In this document: piece by piece, positions 7,823 through 14,085 of the stretch
Position numbering within the stretch: the first letter of the stretch is position 1
Layout of the letters: every line of letters begins with the position of its first letter
From: Candidatus Fermentibacteraceae bacterium
GTDB taxonomy: Bacteria; Fermentibacterota; Fermentibacteria; Fermentibacterales; JCC-6
Assembly (NCBI GenBank): GCA_021162285.1
Contig: JAGGYZ010000068.1
Span: 1-23,970 of the forward strand
DNA length: 23,970 nucleotides
Direction of reading: 5' to 3'
Translations under genes and position numbers: made by a program
The notes under the pieces: generated by a model
Databases searched by the model: none
Told to the model about the DNA's origin: nothing
The model's input: only the letters and a program-made list of their open reading frames with translations

Positions 7823-8916
7823 AGTGTCAGCCCCGGTCTTATGTGAATAAACAGAAGGGAGAGCAGTGCGTCCACCAGAATTACAAGGAAAATACTTACA
7901 ACAACTGCTGAAGTCGTTGCTCTTCCAACAGAGGCCGGTCCGCCCCGAACCCGCATTCCCATGTACGAACCGGTTATGGAAATAATCGTGGAGTAGAAAA
8001 AGCCCTTGATCACACCCCAGTAAAGGTCGAAGGGAATAATTGCTTTTTTTACCTCGGCAATGTAGACAACCGCCGGCATCTTCAGGAACATGCCCCCGGC
8101 TGCAAGACCTCCTGCCATACCGGCGAAGTTTGCGGCCGTGATAAGAAGAGGCATCACTGCAAACAGTGCAATCATCTTGGGTGTAACAATGAAGCCATAG
8201 ATATTAAAACCCATGACTTCCAGAGCATCGATCTCCTGGCGCACTTTCATAGTTCCTATTTCTGCGGCAAAGGCAGAACCTGATCTTCCGGCAACGAGAA
8301 CAGCGGTCATCATCGGTGCTATGTCCCAGCAGATACTGTACGCCAGAAGGGCAGGCATGAACAGTTCGCCGCCGAACTGACTCATCTGGTACCCTGCCTG
8401 ATAACCCAGAACAACACCCATCAACCAGTTCAGCGTAATAATTATAGGTATAGCCATCACCCCGGACTGCTCCATGTAGTACGCTGTTATTGAACCTCTG
8501 AATTTCCCGGAGAAAAGAGCCTTGAATGCTTTTCCAGCAAAAACTGCCAGCCCGTACACAGTACGCCATGTTGCAAGAACCTTGTCACCAATGTCTTCAA
8601 AATTGTAAAGAAGGGTGTGATCCTCCACTGGCGGAGCAGGCCAGTCGTCAATGACTTTGAATCTGTCAAATATCTGTTGTGTATCGCTGTTCATTCCAGT
8701 GAGTTTGAACACTCTTCCTGACGCCTCAGCAGCCTCGATTATTGACCAGATGCGTACTGCTATGGAGGTGTCCATGCTCTGACAGTTACTGAAATCTACG
8801 ATGGTGCTTTGCGTTGCGCCTGTTCCCAGCGCCCGGGTTACTCTCTTGAGGTCTCTTACTGTAAATCTTCCGGAAAGACTGACTGTATTGCCATCGTCGA
8901 CAATTCTACCGTTCAA
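7819..8916 (-). CDS. mlaE: STAS-MlaE fusion: lipid ABC transporter permease
   Basis: 365 residues, about 100 longer than E. coli MlaE because of an N-terminal STAS domain (about residues 1-105; SLSGRFTVRDLKRVTRAL, IVDFSNCQSMDTS, FKLTGMNS). In E. coli the STAS part is the separate protein MlaB, which binds the ATPase and is needed for its activity; here it is fused. The permease part carries EQSGVMAIPIIITLNWLMG, the MlaE core GRSGSAFAAEIGTMKVRQEIDAL (coupling helix) and FAGMAGGLAAGG, with 5-6 membrane segments. The start is TTG at 8916: it is the only usable start before the in-frame upstream stop, and GGTGA lies about 7 bases before it. It is the first gene of the ten-gene minus run, so its promoter should lie in 8917-9170, where I found no convincing minus-strand -35/-10 pair. 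Confidence 0.9.
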   Translation of the reverse strand: MNGRIVDDGNTVSLSGRFTVRDLKRVTRALGTGATQSTIVDFSNCQSMDTSIAVRIWSIIEAAEASGRVFKLTGMNSDTQQIFDRFKVIDDWPAPPVEDHTLLYNFEDIGDKVLATWRTVYGLAVFAGKAFKALFSGKFRGSITAYYMEQSGVMAIPIIITLNWLMGVVLGYQAGYQMSQFGGELFMPALLAYSICWDIAPMMTAVLVAGRSGSAFAAEIGTMKVRQEIDALEVMGFNIYGFIVTPKMIALFAVMPLLITAANFAGMAGGLAAGGMFLKMPAVVYIAEVKKAIIPFDLYWGVIKGFFYSTIISITGSYMGMRVRGGPASVGRATTSAVVVSIFLVILVDALLSLLFIHIRPGLTL

Positions 8917-8947
8917 AAAAGCATCACCAGCCTTTCAACAACTCAGG

Positions 8948-8976
8948 TTGCCTATACAATCAAGGGGTGTTAATAT
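8948..8976 (+). promoter_or_regulatory. Sigma70-like promoter for the 45-residue membrane protein
   Basis: TTGCCT (8948-8953), a 17-base spacer, then TAATAT (8971-8976). A transcript would start near 8983, leaving about 50 bases before the TTG start at 9033. It faces away from mlaE. Seen in sequence; activity is inferred. Confidence 0.5.
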
Positions 8977-9032
8977 ACATACATGGGAGAGGTTCAGGTA
9001 TTTGTCATCACTGTTTAATCAGGAGGTATAAG

Positions 9033-9170
9033 TTGGGAACTCTTGTCTTTATCATTCTGCGGTTCGGCTTTGGGATTAATAATTATGGAGACGGTCAGAC
9101 ACTTGCTACCCTGGTCTCACTGGATACGATAGCATTCCTGCTTCTGCTGCATTTCAGGAAAGTAAAGTAG
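9033..9170 (+). CDS. Small (45-residue) hydrophobic membrane protein, unknown function
   Basis: TTG start at 9033 with a perfect AGGAGG (9021-9026) 6 bases upstream, stop TAG at 9168-9170. The product begins MGTLVFIILRFGFGINNYGD, has a polar turn (NNYGDGQT), then a second hydrophobic stretch (TLATLVSLDTIAFLLLLHF) and a basic tail (RKVK). This predicts a two-segment membrane hairpin with a cytoplasmic tail. A promoter-like pair lies 57 bases upstream. I recognise no family. It is divergent from the mlaE operon and convergent with the ABC importer ATPase, with 1 base between stops. The exact promoter, SD and hydrophobic pattern together make a chance ORF unlikely, but no homology can be checked here. 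Confidence 0.55.
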   Translation: MGTLVFIILRFGFGINNYGDGQTLATLVSLDTIAFLLLLHFRKVK

Positions 9171-9176
9171 TTTACT
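9161..9176. repeat. Short inverted repeat across two convergent stops
   Basis: AGTAAA, GTAG, TTTACT: a perfect 6-bp AT-rich stem spanning the stop of the small plus-strand gene and the stop of the minus-strand ATPase gene. No T-run follows on either strand, so it is at best a weak terminator or a transcript-end stabiliser. Confidence 0.3.
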
Positions 9177-9909
9177 GATCCACCAGTTCCTCAAATGTCT
9201 GTCTGAACGACAGCAATACGCCGGTGAAGTCACTTGAAAGACGGTCTCTGGGCCACTCCAGACTGAGGATCTCGTCACGTACTATTCTTCCAGGTCTGTG
9301 CCCCATTACTACTATCCTGTCTGCCATATACACAGCTTCTTCAATGTTGTGTGTAACAAAAACCACAGTTGTAGACAGACTCCGGCACAGTTTTCTCAGC
9401 ATTTCCTGCAGGTTGATACCTGTTCTTGTATCCAGAGAGGCAAAAGGCTCATCGAGCAAAAGAATATCCGGCTCGGTAACAAGCCCTCTTGCCAGCGCAG
9501 TTCTCTGCTGCATTCCTCCGGATAACTCGTGTGGAAAACTCCTGCGAAATTCGTAAAGCCCTACTTTTCTCAGCATTTCCCCGGCCCGGGATCTGCACAA
9601 TCCCGGCTTTACACCTTTTGCTTTCAGGGGAAACATCACATTGGATTCCACTGTCATCCATGGAAACAGAGCACCCTGTTGAAAAACATACCCCAGATTA
9701 CCGCTTCCCATGGCTATTTTCCCGCTGTCTGCCGATTCAAGACGGGACAGGATACGAAGCAAAGTGGTTTTCCCGCATCCGGTGGGACCCAGCAGACACA
9801 GAAACTGGCCACTTTCCACAGTCAGATCTACAGGACCCAGTACCCGCAGTTTCTTACCTGACGGATCGCTGTACGATTTCTCAATTCCCAGGAAGCTGAA
9901 AGATATCAT
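9172..9909 (-). CDS. ABC importer ATPase, SsuB/TauB/NrtD family
   Basis: 245 residues, the normal family length. Walker A GPTGCGKTT (residues 41-49), Q-loop GYVFQQGALFPWMTV (73-87), signature LSGGMQQRTALARG (129-142), Walker B ILLLDEPFASLD (149-160) and the switch His in VFVTHNIEEAVYMADRIVVM are all intact. The QxxxLxPWxTVxxNV pattern and EEAVxxADR block are typical of nitrate/sulfonate/taurine (TauB) ATPases. It energises uptake through the permease encoded just upstream; the permease stop TAG and this ATG are directly adjacent (0-base gap). It is the last gene of the three-gene importer operon, ending against the small plus-strand gene. Confidence 0.93.
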   Translation of the reverse strand: MISFSFLGIEKSYSDPSGKKLRVLGPVDLTVESGQFLCLLGPTGCGKTTLLRILSRLESADSGKIAMGSGNLGYVFQQGALFPWMTVESNVMFPLKAKGVKPGLCRSRAGEMLRKVGLYEFRRSFPHELSGGMQQRTALARGLVTEPDILLLDEPFASLDTRTGINLQEMLRKLCRSLSTTVVFVTHNIEEAVYMADRIVVMGHRPGRIVRDEILSLEWPRDRLSSDFTGVLLSFRQTFEELVDQ

Positions 9910-10776
9910 CTACCGCTCCCTTGCTCTCAAGAGCAGCCACCGGTCTCCGGCATACTCCAGTCCACGTGAAAAAACAAAACCTATAACAGCGATAATGAGA
10001 ATGCAGGCGATCATGATATCCAGTCTGGAAAGCTGGTAAGAATACCGCAGCAGATAACCTATACCGGAATTGGTACCGGGAAGCATTTCCGCAGCGATTA
10101 TCACCATCCAGCATCTGCCCACAGCCATTCTGTAACCGGTAAAAATGTCCGGAAGTGAAGCTGGAAGAAGAACATGTCTGAAGATAAAAGTTCTGCTGGC
10201 TCCAAGAACGCGGGCAGCCTCCACATAGACTTTTCTTACTCCCCGTACCCCGTGCATTGTTTCCAGAATAATTGGGAATACCCCTCCCCAGGCCAGTATA
10301 AAGATCATCCCGATCTGAAGCTCGTTGAGTACGTGCCTTGTGTATTTGAGACTGTTCAATCCCAGAACTTCCGTAAACGAAGTGTCTTTGAACACTATTA
10401 TTGAAAGCGGCAGCAGAGCGATTGGCGAAAGAGGTCTTGCAAGCTCGGTAACAACCGAAGTAAATTTCCTGAAGCCGGTGTTCGCACCCATCATGAAACC
10501 AAAAGGTGTTCCCACAACAATAGCGATAAAAAGGCCAAGCAGAACTCGAACAAGACTCACACCGATGTTCCAGAGCAGAGACCCGCAACTCAGAATGTCC
10601 TCTGCAGGATGTAAAAGTATGTAAAAAACAGCAGAAGGCGACGGCAGAAAACTGCCGTCAACATAAAAATACCATGCTGCCAGAATCAGAACGGGAATAA
10701 TAAGCCCTGGCAGAAGATCTCTAATCCTCTGCCAGAAAGCCTTTGTGTTTCTTTCAGACGGAGCCCTGCCGTCCAT
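9910..10776 (-). CDS. ABC importer permease, SsuC/TauC family
   Basis: 288 residues with about six membrane segments, beginning with a 20-residue cytoplasmic leader and LIIPVLILAAWYFYVDG. The BPD_transp_1 coupling motif lies near EAARVLGASRTFIFRHVLLPASLPDIFTGYRMAVGRCWMV, the expected EAA-type loop (EAArxLGAsrxxxxxxVxLPaslPxixtG) of SsuC/TauC/NrtB proteins. The ATG at 10776 follows the binding-protein stop by 8 bases, with SD AGGGGA 5 bases upstream overlapping that stop. Family permeases work as homodimers in the inner membrane. The substrate cannot be read from the permease; sulfonates, nitrate, bicarbonate, pyrimidine precursors or aromatic acids are all carried by relatives. Confidence 0.92.
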   Translation of the reverse strand: MDGRAPSERNTKAFWQRIRDLLPGLIIPVLILAAWYFYVDGSFLPSPSAVFYILLHPAEDILSCGSLLWNIGVSLVRVLLGLFIAIVVGTPFGFMMGANTGFRKFTSVVTELARPLSPIALLPLSIIVFKDTSFTEVLGLNSLKYTRHVLNELQIGMIFILAWGGVFPIILETMHGVRGVRKVYVEAARVLGASRTFIFRHVLLPASLPDIFTGYRMAVGRCWMVIIAAEMLPGTNSGIGYLLRYSYQLSRLDIMIACILIIAVIGFVFSRGLEYAGDRWLLLRARER

Positions 10777-10784
10777 AGAATCCC

Positions 10785-11990
10785 CTACCTGTATTCTTCC
10801 GGCAACAGGCTGAAATCCGAGATTATCTCAATCTCAGAAACTTCATTCGCATCCATAAGAGGTCCGCTGAAAACATTCAGTCCTCTCATGTGATCCATGA
10901 TTGTGCTCATGTTGGAAGTCCATGCCTCGGTGACATGAACATCATAGAGACTGGTAGCCATGGACACCAGCTCCACTTCAAGGGGAGTACCTAACCACTC
11001 AGAGGCTGCTGCCGCCGCCTCTTCAGGATTCTCATTGATAAACTCTGTCGCATACGCAAAAAGCTCGAGCGCGGCCGAGACCTCGTGCGGCTTTGCCGCT
11101 ATGACCTCTTGTGTTGCAGCAATTGCACAGCACGGATGATCATGGAAATCTCCCGGAGGAAGCATTGAGAGAGCGGCAACAGACTTGCCGATACCGTTGT
11201 ACTCTGCCATGGCGCATGCAGGGTTGTTTGACACGTAAGCGTCGATCAAGCCTTCCTGAAGTGCTGGATTGAGGTTGGGCTGCCCCTGGGCGTTGTAAAG
11301 AACTACTTTAGCTCCCTCAACATCGCCGCCGGACATTGCAAATGGAACTTCAGCTTCAGACAGAGCTGTTTCAAATATTATAAGTGCCACAGCTTTGGGG
11401 CTCTTAAATCCGATTGTAACCGGTTCTTCTGAAGTGTTAACCCATGCTAGAAAGCTGTCCCAGTCTGTAACAGCTTCGTTGTCTGCACGAACAACCAGCA
11501 TGTCTCCCCTCTCGTGCAGGGGGCTGATTATTTTGATGGGATTTCCCTGATCGATGCTCGCTACAAACGGCACAACACCGCCGAAGCCCATCTCGAACAG
11601 GCCGGCGCTCATGTTGTTGGGTACATTAATTGCGCCCTGTGACTGTATGAACTCTATCTCGGCTACCTGCTGATTGTCCTTTATCAGGGCGTAGAAGTTC
11701 TCGCCCAGAGGAATCAGGTAAACCGGGTAAAGGTCGTGCATCATTTCACTTCGCAGTGCTGCTACAAACACTGCAGAGTGATGATCCTGCTTCACAAACC
11801 CGATTTTCAGTTGAACAGCGTCTGCACTGAGAACTACGTCCTCAATGGGTATGTTGTTCAGTGCGGATTCTTCTACCGGTGCAACCTCGTCCACCTGATT
11901 GTCTACCACCGGCTGCGGAAGTTCCTCTCCGCATCCTGCAGAAAACAGAACAGCCAGCAGCGTCAGAACAGACAAAACTATCTTGTTCAT
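10785..11990 (-). CDS. ABC importer substrate-binding lipoprotein, NMT1/TauA-like
   Basis: 401 residues. A classic lipoprotein signal (NKIVLSVLTLLAVLFSAGC, Cys20) is followed by an acidic, proline-containing linker to about residue 55. The binding domain starts LKIGFVKQDHHSAVFVAAL, where such proteins hold their ligand in the first lobe. Other family-like parts are MSAGLFEMGFGGVVPFV, HERGDMLVVRAD, VTIGFKSPKAVALIIFETAL (the second-strand segment that often touches the ligand), YVSNNPACAMAEYNGIGKSV and HDHPCCAIAATQEVI. The HDHPCC cysteine pair and the aspartate/histidine-rich start resemble nitrate/bicarbonate or metal-assisted binders, but I cannot name the ligand. The ATG at 11990 has SD GGAGGGG just upstream. 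It is the first gene of the operon and has a good promoter about 115 bases upstream. Confidence 0.85.
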   Translation of the reverse strand: MNKIVLSVLTLLAVLFSAGCGEELPQPVVDNQVDEVAPVEESALNNIPIEDVVLSADAVQLKIGFVKQDHHSAVFVAALRSEMMHDLYPVYLIPLGENFYALIKDNQQVAEIEFIQSQGAINVPNNMSAGLFEMGFGGVVPFVASIDQGNPIKIISPLHERGDMLVVRADNEAVTDWDSFLAWVNTSEEPVTIGFKSPKAVALIIFETALSEAEVPFAMSGGDVEGAKVVLYNAQGQPNLNPALQEGLIDAYVSNNPACAMAEYNGIGKSVAALSMLPPGDFHDHPCCAIAATQEVIAAKPHEVSAALELFAYATEFINENPEEAAAAASEWLGTPLEVELVSMATSLYDVHVTEAWTSNMSTIMDHMRGLNVFSGPLMDANEVSEIEIISDFSLLPEEYR

Positions 11991-12102
11991 AACCCCTCCG
12001 TATTTTTACGTAATTTTTCCCTGCGAACAGATCTAGAACATCTACCCGGTTGTGCTGAATCACAAAACAGCAGTGCAGCTAGAACCTGCATCTGCCACTG
12101 AA

Positions 12103-12131
12103 ATACTAAGCCGTTTCATGAACCTCGTCAA
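12103..12131 (-). promoter_or_regulatory. Sigma70-like promoter of the ABC importer operon
   Basis: On the minus strand, TTGACG (12131-12126), a 17-base spacer, then TAGTAT (12108-12103). Transcription would start near 12096, giving a leader of about 105 bases before the ATG at 11990. Best -35 match on this strand of the gap. Confidence 0.55.
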
Positions 12132-12153
12132 CGGCCGGATATTGTGTTATACT
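12125..12153 (+). promoter_or_regulatory. Candidate plus-strand promoter overlapping the importer -35
   Basis: TCGTCA (12125-12130), 17 bases, TATACT (12148-12153). Its -35 overlaps the minus promoter's -35, so the two polymerases would compete. A transcript would run about 330 bases before the HAD gene at 12490. The only ORF directly after it is 15 codons from 12163 with no SD. Confidence 0.35.
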
Positions 12154-12452
12154 CACGCTTCAATGTATGAACTTCATAATTTCATGTTTACGCAACTTCA
12201 TATATTATGAGTTTACACACTAATTTGCTGTTTGATTTTCCTCGTGTATAAGCGTATCTTGCATTGTATTCCGCGATTACAGTATTTCTGTTCCAAATTT
12301 CATATTTTCGGCAACAGTTTTTTGTTAACTCGCGCGGGAACGATTAACTATCCTGCTGCTATCAGGCCGATTACATAAATATCTTTCATTGTAGTTTCTG
12401 AATAAACGATTCTCTTGTGTTTTTGTGTTTACTCACACCTCAGCAACGGAAA

Positions 12453-12483
12453 CCGTTTCATTTGCGGCTGGATGTGTTATATT
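12453..12483 (+). promoter_or_regulatory. Second copy of promoter module; possible leaderless promoter of the HAD gene
   Basis: CCGTTTCAT (12453-12461), GGCTGGAT (12466-12473), GTGTTATA (12474-12481), with TATATT at 12478-12483 placed 6 bases before the ATG at 12490. With a -10 there, the transcript would begin at or next to the ATG. No recognisable -35 (best GTTTCA) and no SD are seen. Confidence 0.35.
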
Positions 12484-12489
12484 TGTCTA

Positions 12490-13236
12490 ATGAAGAACTT
12501 CAATGCCGGACTGGAAAACGCAAAACTCTGGATTTTCGATGCAGACGACACCCTGTGGGAAAGCGGCCTTTACTTCAGACGGGCTGAAAACGACTTTGCT
12601 GCACTTATGCACAGTCTCGGTTATGAGCCAGCAGAGATTGTCTCTGAGATACACACAAGAGATCTGGAAAGACTCTCTGTAACAGGGTACGGAGCACGGC
12701 CATATATGTCTGTGCTGCGCTCTATGCTTGAAGATAAATTCACTGTTCTCTCGCCTTATATGCTTACCGCGCTTGATGATATATCGTATTCACTTCTTCA
12801 CCATCCACTTGTTCTACTGCCTGGTGTGCTTGATTCAATCAAAAGGATGTATACGTCGGGCAAACGGATGATCGTTTACACCATGGGTGAAGAAGACCAT
12901 CAGACAGACAAGTTCAAACGGTCGGGAATATCGCAGTTTTTTGAAAAGTGCACTGTAGTTCCCATAAAAACTGAAGAAACACTGAGACAGTTGCTTGCCT
13001 CTACAGGAACGGCACCTGCCGAAGCATGTATGATTGGAAACAGCCCCAGGTCAGACATCAATCCGGCCATTGGATGTGGTGTTAACGCACTCTTTGTCCA
13101 GCGTCCACTTACGTGGCAGGCGGAGCAGATTGAGTTTGTCAAACCTGAGCTTGTTACAACCGTTGCCGATCTTACCGAAGTGCTCCCGCTGGCAGGACTG
13201 GGCCGGATTGACCCAGCTCCCTCTGCAGAGGGATAA
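12490..13236 (+). CDS. HAD superfamily hydrolase (phosphatase)
   Basis: 248 residues from the ATG at 12490. The frame stays open further upstream, but those codons give no HAD-like sequence and run into the promoter module. Motif I is FDADDTLW (nucleophile Asp17, acid Asp19), motif II is VYTMGE (Thr), motif III Lys is in VPIKTEE, and motif IV is IGNSPRSDINPAIGCGVNALFV (the Asp that binds Mg). The cap between motifs I and II is a C1-type helical cap of about 100 residues. This is the YfnB/PhnX-like, GMP/IMP-phosphatase-like broad group; the substrate is unknown. It has no SD, unlike most genes here, and may be leaderless. It is the first gene of an operon with the EIIA fusion 17 bases downstream. 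Confidence 0.88.
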   Translation: MKNFNAGLENAKLWIFDADDTLWESGLYFRRAENDFAALMHSLGYEPAEIVSEIHTRDLERLSVTGYGARPYMSVLRSMLEDKFTVLSPYMLTALDDISYSLLHHPLVLLPGVLDSIKRMYTSGKRMIVYTMGEEDHQTDKFKRSGISQFFEKCTVVPIKTEETLRQLLASTGTAPAEACMIGNSPRSDINPAIGCGVNALFVQRPLTWQAEQIEFVKPELVTTVADLTEVLPLAGLGRIDPAPSAEG

Positions 13237-13253
13237 CGATACTGGAGGACCAG

Positions 13254-14078
13254 ATGAATCTTACCGATATTCTTACAAAAGAGACCATTGAAATTAATGC
13301 TGATTTAAAAAACAAGAAGCAGCTCATCGCGGAGATCGCTGTCATGGCGTGCAAGCATCCTGCAATGAAAGGAATAGCCCCGTCTGAAGTGGAAAAACTT
13401 CTGCTTGAGAGAGAAGAACTGGCATCAACAGGGCTTGGCAGCGGCGTGGCTGTCCCCCACTGCAGAATAAAGGGCATAGACTCTTTTGCCGTTGGCATTG
13501 TCACCACTAGAAAAGGTATAGATTTCGATTCCATAGACAATGTAAAAGTAAACATATTTCCCTTTGTTATCGGCCCGGAAGACAACCCCAAGGAACACCT
13601 GAAGGTTCTTTCAGGTATGGCAAGGCTTCTTAGAAATCCTGAAACCAGAAGCACAGTAAGAAAAGCTACCTCTTCGCAGGAACTGTATAACTTTCTGGAA
13701 AGTATTCTGCAGGATAGTACTTCCTCTGCAGAAGCGAAGCAGCTTGGGCCTGCAATGCGCATGCTTCATGTATTTATTCGCGATGAAGACCTGTTCAACG
13801 ATGTACTGCAGGTGTTTGCCTCAGGCGATTTGACCGGAGCAATGGTTCTGGAAGCACATGAATCAACTGAATACATGTCCAACATGCCCGTTTTTGCCGG
13901 GTTATGGAACAACGACCTCAATACTTTCAACAGAATTATCATGGCTGTTGTGAAGGAATCTCTGCTTAACCAGACTTTAAGAAATATCGAATATGTCTGC
14001 GGGGATTTCCGGAAACAGACAGATATAATGGTTACTGTTACAGACCTGCACCATACTCTTGGCTCCCTGGATTTTTAG
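13254..14078 (+). CDS. PTS EIIA (PtsN/fructose type) fused to a PII-like domain
   Basis: 274 residues. Residues 1-150 are a PTS EIIA type-2 domain: LLLEREELASTGLGSGVAVPHCRI with the phosphorylatable His69, followed by the KGIDFDSIDNVKVNIFPFVIG strand and HLKVLSGMARLL helix. Residues about 163-274 form a ferredoxin-like PII domain as judged by pattern: MRMLHVFIRDEDLFNDVLQVF, LTGAMVLEAHES, MPVFAGLWNND, NRIIMAVVKESLL, VTVTDLHHTLG. The usual SxGMGR T-loop motif is replaced by HESTEYMSN, so its ligand may differ. The ATG at 13254 has GGAGG 5 bases upstream. No EIIB/EIIC or HPr gene is near, so this is a regulator rather than a sugar transporter. The two antiporter genes directly downstream are the likely targets. 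Confidence 0.8.
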   Translation: MNLTDILTKETIEINADLKNKKQLIAEIAVMACKHPAMKGIAPSEVEKLLLEREELASTGLGSGVAVPHCRIKGIDSFAVGIVTTRKGIDFDSIDNVKVNIFPFVIGPEDNPKEHLKVLSGMARLLRNPETRSTVRKATSSQELYNFLESILQDSTSSAEAKQLGPAMRMLHVFIRDEDLFNDVLQVFASGDLTGAMVLEAHESTEYMSNMPVFAGLWNNDLNTFNRIIMAVVKESLLNQTLRNIEYVCGDFRKQTDIMVTVTDLHHTLGSLDF

Positions 14079-14085
14079 GTTTATC

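Larger units (their letters stand above)
11991..12489. other. AT-rich intergenic regulatory region (about 500 bases)
   Basis: It separates the divergent importer operon (minus) and the HAD/EIIA/antiporter operon (plus). It holds the minus promoter (12103-12131), a plus promoter (12125-12153), a repeated promoter module (12111-12151 and 12453-12481), and an AT-rich inverted repeat ACTTCATAAT (12171-12180) with ATTATGAGTT (12204-12213). I see no convincing ORF, tRNA or riboswitch. The 12220-12440 part shows nothing I can name. Confidence 0.7.

Noticed and set aside
9489..9899. Overlapping plus-strand ORFs of 110-136 codons
   Set aside because: Antisense to the importer ATPase, which has every ABC motif intact; the products are low in structure and rich in chance residues.
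12163..12210. 15-codon ORF after the plus promoter at 12125-12153
   Set aside because: No SD, low-complexity content, and no reason to prefer it over chance.
12461..12485. Bacteroidetes-type promoter (TTTG and TAnnTTTG)
   Set aside because: Both words occur, but the 13-base spacing is too short for that promoter class and strong SDs elsewhere argue against Bacteroidetes.
12415..12489. Upstream extension of the HAD gene
   Set aside because: The 25 extra residues do not look like HAD sequence, have no SD, and cover the promoter module; ATG 12490 gives motif I at a normal position.
13172..13762. 196-codon minus-strand ORF
   Set aside because: Antisense to the EIIA domain gene; serine/phenylalanine-rich mirror product with no recognisable motif.
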